From NCBI GenBank assembly GCA_964443525.1, contig CAYUCY010000007.1, positions 1 to 38,911 on the forward strand: DNA of 38,911 bases, written 5' to 3'. Positions 14,865-23,837 of the stretch are shown in pieces. The first letter of the stretch is position 1. Every line of letters starts with the position of its first letter. Made by a program: the position numbers and the translations under genes. The notes under the pieces are model-generated. The model was not told the DNA's origin. It saw only the letters and a program-made list of their open reading frames with translations, and ran no database searches. This stretch comes from CAYUCY01 sp964443525. Lineage in GTDB: Bacteria > Pseudomonadota > Alphaproteobacteria > Caedimonadales > Caedimonadaceae.

Positions 14865-16253
14865 GTGGAGAATGAGCCGATTCTTCAAGACGAGGAGAAG
14901 AAAGAAGAGACCCTCTTCGGTGCCTCGGAAGAATTACTGGCTCAAATTAAGGATGATTTGGATGCCGAGAACGTAGCCTCTATCAGAACTCGAGTCCGGT
15001 TTTTGCAACCGGCAGACGTAGCCGACCTCATCAATCGACTCTCAGGTGATCAAAGACGCTCTTTCGTAGGGGCGATCCGCCCCGTTCTCGATCCTGAAGT
15101 TGTAACCTACATTGAAGAGAATATTCGGGAAGAAATCCTCGATATTTTAGGCGTGCAGGGATTTGCAAAGGCCGTTTCCAAGCTAGATTCGGATGATGCC
15201 CTTGACTTGATCGCCGACCTTGATGAAGATCAGATGCGTGCGGTTTTGCGGGCTATTCCGGCTGGGGAACGAGCATTTTTGGAAGAAGTTCTGACCTATC
15301 CCGAGGATAGTGCAGGACGTCTAATGCAAAGGGAGATCGTCACGGTCCCTCCCTTCTGGACCATCGGCGAGACTATTCATTTCGTACATGAAACGGCTGA
15401 TTTGCCTGACACTTTTTACACAATTTATGTGGTTGACCCCAGGCATCATCCGATCGGCCAGATTTCTTTAAGTAACCTCTTGAGAGAAGAAGAGATGACT
15501 CTTGTCTCGGAGGTGATGGATAAAACCTTGAATTTGATTCCCGCCGTGACAGATCAGGAAGAGGTGGCGGGCATGTTCCGCCACTATGCGCTTGTGTCGG
15601 CACCCGTTGTGGACCCCTCTGGCAGAATTGTAGGGATGATTACCGTTGACGATATCGTCACTGTTATCGACGAAGAAGCGGAAGAAGATATTCTAAAACT
15701 GGCAAAAGCGGCCGAATCCGATTTTACGACGCCCGTTGCTAAAACGGCTTATTGGCGCATTCGCTGGTTGATTATTACGCTTGTCAACACCTTGATGGCT
15801 TCCTATGTGATTTCGACCTTTGAAACTTCCATCCAGAAAATGACGGCACTTTCTTTTTTGATGACCATCAATGCAGCCATGGGAGGGAACTCGGGTATGC
15901 AAGTGGTTACGGTTGTCGTGCGAGCGCTTGCAATGAAAGATATCAAAGAAACGGACGCCTGGAAGGCCGTACGAAAGGAAATTCTGGTTGGCTTGATGAC
16001 AGGCACTTTCTTTGCTTTTATCTTGGGAGGGGTTGCCGCTCTGTGGGTACAGGATCTCCAGCTGGGAATCGTCTTGTCCGTTGCTCTTCTTTTGAATATG
16101 TTGTGGGCGGCATGTGCAGGAACATTATTCCCGATTGTGATCCAGCGTTTAAAACTGGATCCCGCAATCAGCGCGGGACCCATTTTGACGACGACGACGG
16201 ACGTGCTCGGGTATTTTATTTTTCTGGGGCTTGCAACCTGGTTTTTACTTTAG
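14865..16253 (+). CDS. mgtE: MgtE-type magnesium transporter
   Basis: MgtE is a Mg2+ channel gated by intracellular magnesium. The start is a GTG at 14865, two bases after the maeB stop. The 462 residues comprise an acidic N-terminal superhelical domain (about 25-135), a CBS pair (about 137-265, including the TVDDIVTVIDEEAEEDI linker) and a membrane domain of about five segments. The pore motif MGGNSGMQVVTVVVRALA matches the family pattern GGNxGxQ. The dense acidic residues in the N-domain and CBS pair fit Mg2+ sensing. Its tight spacing with maeB may reflect the divalent-metal requirement of malic enzyme, but that is speculation. Confidence 0.93.
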   Translation: MENEPILQDEEKKEETLFGASEELLAQIKDDLDAENVASIRTRVRFLQPADVADLINRLSGDQRRSFVGAIRPVLDPEVVTYIEENIREEILDILGVQGFAKAVSKLDSDDALDLIADLDEDQMRAVLRAIPAGERAFLEEVLTYPEDSAGRLMQREIVTVPPFWTIGETIHFVHETADLPDTFYTIYVVDPRHHPIGQISLSNLLREEEMTLVSEVMDKTLNLIPAVTDQEEVAGMFRHYALVSAPVVDPSGRIVGMITVDDIVTVIDEEAEEDILKLAKAAESDFTTPVAKTAYWRIRWLIITLVNTLMASYVISTFETSIQKMTALSFLMTINAAMGGNSGMQVVTVVVRALAMKDIKETDAWKAVRKEILVGLMTGTFFAFILGGVAALWVQDLQLGIVLSVALLLNMLWAACAGTLFPIVIQRLKLDPAISAGPILTTTTDVLGYFIFLGLATWFLL

Positions 16254-16263
16254 AGGGGGTCGT

Positions 16264-16590
16264 ATGAAAAAACTCGGGTTAAGCATAACGGCGCTTCTAA
16301 GCCTTTCGAGTGTCGGAGATGCTTCTTATCAAAGAGCAGGGAAGGAAATATATAATTTATTTGATAATAACATGGACGAGGTTTTTCCGAAACTAGTTGC
16401 GCAAGAGTCCGTTTCTTTTCCTCCGAAGCACGTCCCTCAAGAGAGGGGATACCCCCAAACTCCTTTAGATCCAAAAGTTCAAATGGGAGAGGATTCCCAA
16501 GAGAAAACTGCTATATTGGAAAAAGATGAAACCGATATATTCGGGAATAGCTGGGACGATCTTTTAAAAGAGTTAAAGACTAAAAATTAA
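16264..16590 (+). CDS. small secreted protein of unknown function
   Basis: A 108-residue protein. MKK is followed by a hydrophobic run (LGLSITALLSLSSVG) and a likely signal-peptidase site near GDA/S at residues 19-21. The mature part is polar, acidic and Pro-rich, lacks cysteine, and ends DIFGNSWDDLLKELKTKN. I do not recognise a family. A longer frame opens at 16231 inside mgtE, but the ATG at 16264 has GAGGGGG just upstream and gives a clean signal peptide. It sits 10 bases after mgtE and 28 bases before the acyl-CoA dehydrogenase gene, so it is probably co-transcribed. Confidence 0.7.
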   Translation: MKKLGLSITALLSLSSVGDASYQRAGKEIYNLFDNNMDEVFPKLVAQESVSFPPKHVPQERGYPQTPLDPKVQMGEDSQEKTAILEKDETDIFGNSWDDLLKELKTKN

Positions 16591-16618
16591 TAAAACCGAA
16601 AAAACAGGGAGCAAACAC

Positions 16619-17779
16619 GTGACGCCTGAGAAGTATTGCCGGGAGGAAACGCTAAAAAGTATCCGCGCCATGGCGAAACATTTTGCGCATGTGGAAATCG
16701 CACCTTTGGCTGATCGAATTGATCGGGAAAACCTCTTCCCCGGATCTCTTTGGCGGAAGATGGGCGAGGCGGGCCTTCTCGGCATTACCGCAGAAGAGGA
16801 GTACGGAGGCGCAGGCCTCGGATATCTCGAGCATGTAGTCGTGATGGAGGAAATCTCTCGAGCCTCGGGGGCCGTGGGGCTTAGCTATGGAGCACACTCG
16901 AATTTGTGCCTTAATCAAATACGTTTAAACGGGACACCCAAACAAAAAAAGAAATATCTTCCGAAACTTGTTTCCGGCGAATGGGTGGGGGCGCTTGCAA
17001 TGAGCGAGACCGCTGCGGGATCGGATATCATCTCTATGCGCCTTAGGGCTGAAGAAACGAAAGACGGTTTCTACCTAACCGGCTCCAAAATGTGGATTAC
17101 AAATGGCCCCGATGCCGATGTGATCGTCGTTTATGCAAAGACGCATCCCGAGGCGGGTGCCAAAGGAATTACCGCGTTTATCGTTGAAAAAGGGTTCTCA
17201 GGTTTTTCATCGGGGCCCAAACTGGACAAGCTCGGAATGAGAGGCTCCAACACCTCCGAGCTTTTTTTCGAAAAATGCTTCGTTCCTCGAAAAAACATAC
17301 TCGGAGAGATTAACGGCGGGGTGGCCGTTCTCATGTCGGGTTTGAATTATGAACGAGTTGTGCTTGCAGGAGGTCCCTTGGGAATCATGAGAGCTTGCCT
17401 TGATCAGGTACACCCCTATCTTCACGATCGGGAGCAGTTCGGTCAGAAAATAGGAACTTTCGAGCTGATGCAGGGAAAACTCGCCGATATGTATACGGCT
17501 TATAGAGCAAGCACTGCTTTCGTTTATGATGTGGCGGCCGCTTGCGATCGAGGAGAGAACACGAGGGAAGATGCGGCCGCGTGTATTCTGTTTGCCTCAG
17601 AGCAAGCAACGCAGACAGCCCTTCAGGCGATCCAAGCCTTCGGCGGAAACGGATATACCAATGATTATCCCTTGGGACGCTATTTAAGAGATGCTAAACT
17701 TTATGAAATCGGAGCCGGTACAAGTGAGATCCGTCGCATGTTGATCGGTCGTGAACTTTTTGAGAAAACAAAACCGTAA
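16619..17779 (+). CDS. ivd: isovaleryl-CoA dehydrogenase-type acyl-CoA dehydrogenase
   Basis: This FAD enzyme would oxidise isovaleryl-CoA to 3-methylcrotonyl-CoA in leucine breakdown. The start is a GTG at 16619 behind GGGAG, giving 386 residues. Marks of the isovaleryl branch are LSYGAHSNLCLNQI, ALAMSETAAGSDI, MWITNGPDADVIVVYAKT and LNYERVVLAGGPLG. E245 in that last motif matches the position of the catalytic Glu of isovaleryl-CoA dehydrogenases. The C-terminus has QAFGGNGYTNDYPLGRYLRDAKLYEIGAGTSEI. The thiolase gene follows after 18 bases. No methylcrotonyl-CoA carboxylase genes are nearby, so the physiological chain length is uncertain. Confidence 0.88.
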   Translation: MTPEKYCREETLKSIRAMAKHFAHVEIAPLADRIDRENLFPGSLWRKMGEAGLLGITAEEEYGGAGLGYLEHVVVMEEISRASGAVGLSYGAHSNLCLNQIRLNGTPKQKKKYLPKLVSGEWVGALAMSETAAGSDIISMRLRAEETKDGFYLTGSKMWITNGPDADVIVVYAKTHPEAGAKGITAFIVEKGFSGFSSGPKLDKLGMRGSNTSELFFEKCFVPRKNILGEINGGVAVLMSGLNYERVVLAGGPLGIMRACLDQVHPYLHDREQFGQKIGTFELMQGKLADMYTAYRASTAFVYDVAAACDRGENTREDAAACILFASEQATQTALQAIQAFGGNGYTNDYPLGRYLRDAKLYEIGAGTSEIRRMLIGRELFEKTKP

Positions 17780-17797
17780 GAAATAAGGGAGAAAAAT

Positions 17798-18979
17798 ATG
17801 TCAGATCCGATCGTCATCGTTGCTGCCAAAAGAACGCCCATGGGTGCCTTTCAAGGAGTTCTAAGCAATCAAAGTGCAACAGATTTAGGAGCCCATGCCA
17901 TCCGAGCCGTTCTTAAAGAAAGCGGCCTTAAAGGGGAAGAGATAAGTGAAGTTTTGATGGGGTGCGTCCTACCGGCAGGCCTCGGCCAAGCCCCCGCTCG
18001 TCAGGCTATGCTTAAGGCGGGTCTTCCGACCTCAACAGGAGCAACCACTCTCAACAAGGTCTGCGGTTCGGGGATGAAAGCAGTGATGCTTGCGCGCGAT
18101 CTGATCACCTCGGGATCAGCCGACATCGTGATTGCGGGGGGGATGGAAAGCATGACGAATGCGCCCTATCTTCTTCAAAAGGCCCGAGGCGGATACCGCA
18201 TGGGACACGATCAAATCTTTGACCATATGATTCTCGACGGGCTTCAAGATGCTTATGAGACTTGTTTGATGGGCATTTATGCTGAAAACACGGTTGAAAA
18301 ATGTGGTTTTTCACGAGAAGACCAGGATTCTTTTGCCATCGAATCTGCGGACAGAGCCATAAAGGCCCAAGAGGTCGGTCACCTTAAGAAAGAAATTGCT
18401 CCAATGAAAGTCAAAAATGTCAAGGAAGAGAGTGAGGTTGCGGTTGACGAGCCGCCCTCGAAAGTGAAAAAGGAGAAGATTCCAGGTCTCAAGCCCGCCT
18501 TTAAAAAGGATGGAACTGTAACTGCCGCCAACTCGAGCTCTATCTCGGACGGAGCGGCTGCCCTTCTTTTGATGCGCGAAAGCGAAGCCCGAAAAAGAGG
18601 TCTTTCTATCCGAGCTCGCCTCATCGCACAGGCAACCCATTCCCAAGCACCCGAATGGTTTACTTTGGCCCCCGTTGGTGCTCTCAATAAGGTTCTGAAA
18701 AAATCAGGGTGGACGAAAGATGAAGTCGATTTCTATGAGATTAACGAGGCCTTTGCCGTCGTGACCCTTGCCGCCATGAAAGAGGTCGGTCTTGATCCGA
18801 AGCGAGTCAATGTTCACGGAGGGGCTTGCGCCTTAGGTCATCCCATCGGCTGTAGCGGGGCTCGGATTATTGTAACCCTTTTAAATGCTCTTGAAACCCA
18901 CAACAGGAAAAAAGGCGTGGCCTCTCTTTGCATCGGCGGCGGAGAAGCAACAGCCGTTTCCCTTGAGCTCGTTTCTTAG
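17798..18979 (+). CDS. acetyl-CoA C-acetyltransferase (thiolase)
   Basis: A 393-residue thiolase that condenses two acetyl-CoA to acetoacetyl-CoA, or runs in reverse in degradation. The acyl-carrying C89 lies in LNKVCGSGMKA, H348 in GHPIGCSGARI and C378 in CIGGGEATA, the canonical triad at canonical positions. Length and spacing fit the biosynthetic AtoB/PhaA type. GGGAG precedes the ATG. It follows the isovaleryl-CoA dehydrogenase gene by 18 bases, so both likely serve acyl-CoA turnover. Its stop overlaps the stop of the opposing hydrolase gene by four bases. Confidence 0.93.
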   Translation: MSDPIVIVAAKRTPMGAFQGVLSNQSATDLGAHAIRAVLKESGLKGEEISEVLMGCVLPAGLGQAPARQAMLKAGLPTSTGATTLNKVCGSGMKAVMLARDLITSGSADIVIAGGMESMTNAPYLLQKARGGYRMGHDQIFDHMILDGLQDAYETCLMGIYAENTVEKCGFSREDQDSFAIESADRAIKAQEVGHLKKEIAPMKVKNVKEESEVAVDEPPSKVKKEKIPGLKPAFKKDGTVTAANSSSISDGAAALLLMRESEARKRGLSIRARLIAQATHSQAPEWFTLAPVGALNKVLKKSGWTKDEVDFYEINEAFAVVTLAAMKEVGLDPKRVNVHGGACALGHPIGCSGARIIVTLLNALETHNRKKGVASLCIGGGEATAVSLELVS

Positions 18980-20178
18980 TGTTCTTTAAGGTCTCTTAAA
19001 AGAGCTTCTATAAAGAAAGCATAGCCTCCCTTGCTCGACATCATGCTAACGCCGCGGGTGATGGTTTGACTATAGATTTTCATCAGGTCACTATACCGCG
19101 GGATCAGTTTGCATCCGTGCTCTTTTTCGTATATCAGCTGAAGCTTAAGCGCCTCGTCTCCGATATAGGGATCATCACTGATGGGAAGGAACCAGCTTTT
19201 TTCTGAAAAGAGATTTTCTATGAGGCCGTTTATAGTAGTCTTACTTGTTGTAAATGAGCTCCAGGGGCGATCGAGGACCCATGCAAATTTACTCCAGTCT
19301 TCCGCCTGAGCATGCCTGGTTTCTTTATCTTCATTTTTCCAAAGGCCGTGTCCGCCGCCTTCAATCGGAATCCATGTGGCACCGATTCTTTTTGCGTAAT
19401 TGAAAGTTGCTTGGGGACGGACGTATCCGTCATCCGTACCGTGCATATAGGTGATCGGAAAGGGAGGCTTTTGATAATTCTCATCCGTCATCTGGATAAC
19501 CGGTTGAGAAGCCACTAAAATAAGGCTTCGAATCAAAGCTCCTTCAGGTGCTCCCCGCATCATGTGATCAACGATCTGTCCGTGAGTTAAGAAATGAGCA
19601 ACGACCGCCCCTCGGGACATCCCAAGGATATGAAAGCCGTCGAAATAATCTTCGTACACACCGAACACTTTCATGGTTTCAATCAGATCGGTACACGTCG
19701 AGAGGATACTTTGGCTATTTTGGCGTTGCCCTACTTTTTGCGCGCCTCTTGCCTCTTCACTGTGAGGACATAAAACATGATATCCGTGTTTTTTTAAAAT
19801 TTCAGAGAGGGCGTTTAAATGCTCATGATCTCCTCCCGTGGGATGGGCCATCAGGACGGCGGGAGCCTTTTTCACACCTTCTGCCGGATAAAAGCTCACC
19901 CGAACGAAAAGAGTCTTTGGTTCATGATCAAACGAGTCGGAACTTAGTTTTTCAACCGAGAGATCGCTCATAAATGCAATCCACTCAGATAAAGCATCTA
20001 CGGATTTCGGGAATACTTTGCTCGTGATGGATACATCGAAAGGGATTTGTCTCTCGAGCATCGGGGCCAAATCGGCGCCGAGTTCGAGATGTGTGACCTC
20101 AACCTGTGTTGAGGTAAAAGCAGGAGTAACAGAGGTGAAGCCCAGAAAACCAATCCATAGCAGAGTCTTTTTTATCAT
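18976..20178 (-). CDS. secreted alpha/beta hydrolase of the dienelactone-hydrolase-like superfamily
   Basis: A 400-residue exported protein. The ATG at 20178 is preceded by AGAAGGAG and opens a signal peptide (MIKKTLLWIGFLGFTSVTPA, cleavage near AFTS). An open frame extends further upstream but lacks such support. The hydrolase core has VLMAHPTGGDHEH, the nucleophile elbow GMSRGAVV, a likely acid in MHGTDDGYVRP and a His in GGGHGLW. The C-terminal 110 residues are not familiar. The substrate is unknown. It is divergent from coxB over a shared 197-base region and convergent with the thiolase gene, with overlapping stop codons. Confidence 0.75.
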   Translation of the reverse strand: MIKKTLLWIGFLGFTSVTPAFTSTQVEVTHLELGADLAPMLERQIPFDVSITSKVFPKSVDALSEWIAFMSDLSVEKLSSDSFDHEPKTLFVRVSFYPAEGVKKAPAVLMAHPTGGDHEHLNALSEILKKHGYHVLCPHSEEARGAQKVGQRQNSQSILSTCTDLIETMKVFGVYEDYFDGFHILGMSRGAVVAHFLTHGQIVDHMMRGAPEGALIRSLILVASQPVIQMTDENYQKPPFPITYMHGTDDGYVRPQATFNYAKRIGATWIPIEGGGHGLWKNEDKETRHAQAEDWSKFAWVLDRPWSSFTTSKTTINGLIENLFSEKSWFLPISDDPYIGDEALKLQLIYEKEHGCKLIPRYSDLMKIYSQTITRGVSMMSSKGGYAFFIEALLRDLKEH

Positions 20179-20243
20179 AACAATTCTCCTTCTTACTAGG
20201 GTCAGAGAGATGCAGCATAGTTGCAAATCAAACATCCATCAAT

Positions 20244-20261
20244 TGTCAAATAAATTTGACA
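20244..20261. repeat. palindrome placing TTGACA on both strands between the hydrolase gene and coxB
   Basis: TGTCAAA (20244-20250) and TTTGACA (20255-20261) are perfect inverted arms around TAAA. Each strand therefore carries a consensus -35 hexamer, one facing coxB and one facing the hydrolase gene. It could be an operator for coordinated control of both. Confidence 0.45.
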
Positions 20262-20284
20262 TAAAATGGAGCTTTCCTTTTGAT
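20256..20284 (+). promoter_or_regulatory. probable coxB operon promoter
   Basis: A perfect -35 (TTGACA, 20256-20261) is followed after 17 bases by TTTGAT (20279-20284), 4 of 6 matches to the -10 consensus. The -35 is part of the palindrome at 20244-20261. The coxB start lies 91 bases downstream of the -10. Confidence 0.45.
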
Positions 20285-20375
20285 TAAAATAAAATTAGGG
20301 TAAAGAAAGGGTTAATAAGGTAATTCAAGATCTCAAGAGACGGGCGATGAAAAAAAATAAAAAAGGAGTCTCTCT

Positions 20376-21155
20376 ATGATTCGCATGAAAAAAATATTTT
20401 TTGCATTGGCGATCTTTCTGAACCCTGTAGTGTCGTGGGCTTCTCAACCTCAGCCTTGGCAAATGGGATTTCAGGAAGCCGCCACCCCCGTCATGGAGAA
20501 AATTCACTCTCTTCATAATCTGCTTCTTTTGATTATTTTTTCAATTGCAGTTCTTGTGGGTGCGCTGCTTCTTTTCGTGATTTTCAGGTTTCGGGCTTCT
20601 CGAAATCCGACGCCCTCCAAGACGACCCATAATACGGCCGTTGAGATCATCTGGACCCTTATTCCGGCCCTTATTTTGGTTGTGATCGCGGTGCCTTCTT
20701 TTCGCCTTCTCTTCTTTATGGATAAGACGATAGATGCTGAAATGACGCTCAAGATTACGGGGCGCCAGTGGTACTGGAGTTATGAATATCCCGACGAAAA
20801 AATCGGCTTTGATAGCACCATGATCCCGCTTAAGGAAGTCAGAGGCGAACAATTGCCCCTTTTGGATGTGGATCATCCTATTGTGGTGCCTGTCGGGACC
20901 AATATTCGCCTCCTCTTTACATCGGGTGACGTTCTCCATGCCTGGGCGGTTCCCGCATTCGGCATTAAACAGGATACGATCCCGGGGCGCTTGCGCGAGA
21001 CTTGGGTCAGAGTTAATAAAGAAGGCACCTACTATGGTCAATGTTCCGAACTCTGCGGCGTTGGCCACGGATTTATGCCGATTGTCGTGAAAATCGTCTC
21101 TCGGGACGCTTACAAAAAATGGCTTGGAGAGGCAAAAGAAAAGTTTGCGTTATAA
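20376..21155 (+). CDS. coxB: cytochrome c oxidase subunit II
   Basis: Subunit II receives electrons from cytochrome c at its CuA centre on the periplasmic side. The 259 residues start with a signal peptide (MKKIFFALAIFLNPVVSWAS), then two membrane helices (about 50-72 and 89-111). The CuA ligands are all present: H188 (DVLHAWAVP), then C223, E225, C227, H231 and M234 in GQCSELCGVGHGFMP. GRQWYWSYEYPD marks the aromatic electron-entry segment. AAAGGAG precedes the ATG. It is the first gene of coxB-coxA-ctaB-coxF-ctaG. Confidence 0.97.
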   Translation: MIRMKKIFFALAIFLNPVVSWASQPQPWQMGFQEAATPVMEKIHSLHNLLLLIIFSIAVLVGALLLFVIFRFRASRNPTPSKTTHNTAVEIIWTLIPALILVVIAVPSFRLLFFMDKTIDAEMTLKITGRQWYWSYEYPDEKIGFDSTMIPLKEVRGEQLPLLDVDHPIVVPVGTNIRLLFTSGDVLHAWAVPAFGIKQDTIPGRLRETWVRVNKEGTYYGQCSELCGVGHGFMPIVVKIVSRDAYKKWLGEAKEKFAL

Positions 21156-21183
21156 GAATTGAAAGAGATGAGACGAGGACCCT

Positions 21184-22776
21184 ATGGCTTATTCAACCAC
21201 CCATGATACATCACATCACGATACCCCAACGGGATTTCGCAGGTGGCTTTTTTCGACGAATCATAAAGACATCGGAACTCTCTATTTGATCTTTGCTATT
21301 TTCGGGGGAATTTTCGGCGGTGTCTTGTCCGTCATCATGCGTTTGCATCTGTCCGAGCCGATCGGCGGTATCCTGGGCGAAAACTATCAGCTTTATAACG
21401 TCATCATCGGATCTCATGGCCTTTTGATGATCTTTTTTATGGTTATGCCCGCTCTCATTGGTGGATTCGGAAACTATTTCATTCCTCTTATGATCGGTGC
21501 CCCCGATATGGCTTTCCCTCGTCTAAACAACATCAGTTTTTGGCTTCTTGTCCCCTCTCTTATTCTTTTGATTCTCTCGATGGTTGTGGGGTCGGGGGCG
21601 GGTACGGGGTGGACGTTTTATCCTCCTTTAAGCGCCCTTATCGGCCATCCGGATGCGGCCGTCGACTTTTTACTTTTTAGTCTTCACCTGGCGGGAGCCT
21701 CCTCCATTTTGGGAGCAATTAACTTTATCACGACCATCTTTAATATGAGGGCTCCCGGGATGACCCTTCATAAAATGCCGTTGTTTGTGTGGGCGATGTT
21801 GGTGACCGCTTTTCTCTTGCTTCTTTCTGTTCCCGTGCTTGCAGGCGGCATCACCATGTTGATCACAGATCGAAACTTCGGGACCACTTTCTTTGATCCT
21901 GCCGGAGGCGGAGATCCGGTGCTCTTTCAGCATCTTTTTTGGTTTTTCGGACACCCCGAGGTTTATATCATGATTCTGCCGGCCTTCGGGATCATCAGCC
22001 AGGTGATTTCAACGTTTTCGAAAAAACCCGTTTTCGGCTATCTCGGCATGGTTTACGCCATGGTCGGCATCGGTTTCATCGGCTTTATCGTTTGGGCTCA
22101 CCATATGTTTACGGTAGGACTCGACGTTGAAACCCGCGCCTACTTTACAGCGGCTACCATGATCATTGCTGTACCGACGGGAATCAAAGTCTTCAGCTGG
22201 ATTGCCACCATGTGGGGTGGGTCATTGACGTTTAGGACGCCTATGCTTTTTGCAATTGGCTTTATTTTCGTCTTTACCCTCGGTGGTTTGACGGGAGTCG
22301 TTCTCTCGAACGGCAGCATCGATATTGCGATGCATGATACCTATTACGTCGTTGCTCACTTCCATTATGTTCTTTCCATGGGGGCTCTCTTCGGTCTTTT
22401 TGCGGGGTGGTATTATTGGTTTTCGAAAATGACGGGGTATGAATATTCTGAATGGATGGGCAAGGTTCATTTCACCACTACGATGATCGGAGTCAATCTC
22501 TTGTTTTTTCCAATGCACTTTTTAGGGCTTGCGGGAATGCCGCGACGGATTCCGGACTATCCCGAGGCCTTCGCCGGCTGGAACAAGATTGCCTCTTACG
22601 GTGCTTATTTGACAGCGGCTTCCACTCTTTTCTTCCTCTTTTCCATGGCCTATGCTTTTATGAGAAAGAAAAAAGCAGTGGCAAACCCTTGGGGAGAAAA
22701 TGCCGAAACCCTCGAATGGACTCTTCCTTCACCCCCGCCTTTCCATACTTTTGAAGAGCAACCTCGGATTCGATAA
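21184..22776 (+). CDS. coxA: cytochrome c oxidase subunit I (aa3 type)
   Basis: The catalytic subunit, with 12 membrane helices, heme a, heme a3 and CuB. The 530-residue length is normal. Heme a ligands are H78 (GSHGLLMIFF) and H394. CuB ligands are H257 (GHPEVY, with E259 of the D-channel and the cross-linked Y261) plus H306 and H307 (WAHHMF). Heme a3 is bound by H392 (VAHFHYVLSMG). GAPDMAFPRLNN carries the D-channel entry Asp and Asn. This is an A-family proton-pumping oxidase. It lies 28 bases after coxB. Confidence 0.98.
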   Translation: MAYSTTHDTSHHDTPTGFRRWLFSTNHKDIGTLYLIFAIFGGIFGGVLSVIMRLHLSEPIGGILGENYQLYNVIIGSHGLLMIFFMVMPALIGGFGNYFIPLMIGAPDMAFPRLNNISFWLLVPSLILLILSMVVGSGAGTGWTFYPPLSALIGHPDAAVDFLLFSLHLAGASSILGAINFITTIFNMRAPGMTLHKMPLFVWAMLVTAFLLLLSVPVLAGGITMLITDRNFGTTFFDPAGGGDPVLFQHLFWFFGHPEVYIMILPAFGIISQVISTFSKKPVFGYLGMVYAMVGIGFIGFIVWAHHMFTVGLDVETRAYFTAATMIIAVPTGIKVFSWIATMWGGSLTFRTPMLFAIGFIFVFTLGGLTGVVLSNGSIDIAMHDTYYVVAHFHYVLSMGALFGLFAGWYYWFSKMTGYEYSEWMGKVHFTTTMIGVNLLFFPMHFLGLAGMPRRIPDYPEAFAGWNKIASYGAYLTAASTLFFLFSMAYAFMRKKKAVANPWGENAETLEWTLPSPPPFHTFEEQPRIR

Positions 22777-22793
22777 GAGGATTAAACGATTCC

Positions 22794-23702
22794 ATGTCTT
22801 CCTTGACATTTCCTCTCGAGAAAACTCCTTATGCTTCCGATTCGGGGCTCGCCACAGTGCAAGATTTTATAGAGCTGACCAAACCCGGTGTTCTTCTGCT
22901 CGTAGTCTTCTCATCTTTGACGGGAATGGTGCTTGCTCCCGGATCCATCCATCCTTACTTCGCCTTTTGCACCCTTCTTGCGATTAGCTTGGGAGCGGCG
23001 GCAGCGGCTGTCTTTAATATGTGGTATGATCGAGATATTGATGTGGTGATGAAACGCACCCAGGGAAGACCGATTCCGGCAGGGCGTATGGCGCCTCAAG
23101 ATGCCTTGACTTTCGGGATTCTTTTAACAATTGCCTCTCTCACTCTTATGGCTTTTTCAAGCAATTTAAGGGCGACACTTCTGCTTGCCTTTTCCATTTT
23201 CTTTTATGCGGTGGTCTATACAATAGGCCTTAAGCGCTATACTCCCCAAAATATTGTGATCGGGGGAGCTGCGGGTGCTTTCCCTCCGATGATCGGATGG
23301 GTGGCTGTTACGGGTGAAGGATCAGTTACCGCATGGATTCTTTTTCTGATTATTTTTTTGTGGACACCTCCCCACTTCTGGACACTGGCTCTTCATAAAA
23401 ATGAAGATTACCGGGTTGCGAAAGTTCCTATGCTGCCTCTTGTCGCAGGATCTGAGGCTACCCGTTGGCAGATTGTACTCTATTCAATTTTAATGGTCCT
23501 TGCGACAGCCCTTCCTTATCTTCTGGGAGGATTAGGAGAGATTTACGGGGGTTCGGCTCTTCTTCTCGGAAGTCTCTTTCTGATTTTAAGTCTGAGAGTT
23601 TGGTTCTATCCCTCGCCTCGAGCCAATGTAGGGCTTTTTTTATATTCAATTCTTTATCTCTTTCTGCTCTTTGCGAGTATGATCGTGGATCATCAACTAT
23701 AG
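22794..23702 (+). CDS. ctaB: protoheme IX farnesyltransferase (heme o synthase)
   Basis: CtaB adds a farnesyl group to heme b, making heme o, the precursor of the heme a needed by CoxA. The 302-residue UbiA-family membrane protein has FIELTKPGVLLLVVFSS, the Mg-diphosphate motif NMWYDRDID and MKRTQGRPIPAGRM, and the second motif TPPHFWTLALHKNEDYRVAKVPMLP. It follows coxA by 17 bases. The ctaA gene (heme a synthase) is not in this window. Confidence 0.96.
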   Translation: MSSLTFPLEKTPYASDSGLATVQDFIELTKPGVLLLVVFSSLTGMVLAPGSIHPYFAFCTLLAISLGAAAAAVFNMWYDRDIDVVMKRTQGRPIPAGRMAPQDALTFGILLTIASLTLMAFSSNLRATLLLAFSIFFYAVVYTIGLKRYTPQNIVIGGAAGAFPPMIGWVAVTGEGSVTAWILFLIIFLWTPPHFWTLALHKNEDYRVAKVPMLPLVAGSEATRWQIVLYSILMVLATALPYLLGGLGEIYGGSALLLGSLFLILSLRVWFYPSPRANVGLFLYSILYLFLLFASMIVDHQL

Positions 23703-23710
23703 GAGAAGAG

Positions 23711-23827
23711 ATGTCTTCAGACCTTAAAAAAATCCAAAAGAGCCGAAACAGAGCGACTCTCTGGCTTCTTTTGTTTTTTGTTGTCCTTTTCTACGGAATG
23801 AGCCTCGTCAAGATGGCCTCTTCTTAA
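23711..23827 (+). CDS. CoxF-like single-helix cytochrome oxidase assembly protein
   Basis: ATG at 23711, behind AGGAGAAGAG, encodes 38 residues: a basic N-terminus (LKKIQKSRNR) and one membrane helix (TLWLLLFFVVLFYGMSLVKM). Its size, topology and position between ctaB and ctaG match the small CoxF protein of alphaproteobacterial cox operons. The GMSLVKM end of the helix is typical. It is spaced 8 bases after ctaB and 10 bases before ctaG. Confidence 0.75.
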   Translation: MSSDLKKIQKSRNRATLWLLLFFVVLFYGMSLVKMASS

Positions 23828-23837
23828 AGGAAGCTGT

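Noticed and set aside
20179..20235. 19-residue N-terminal extension of the secreted hydrolase
   Set aside because: The ATG at 20178 has a strong AGAAGGAG ribosome site and begins a signal peptide; the extension has neither.
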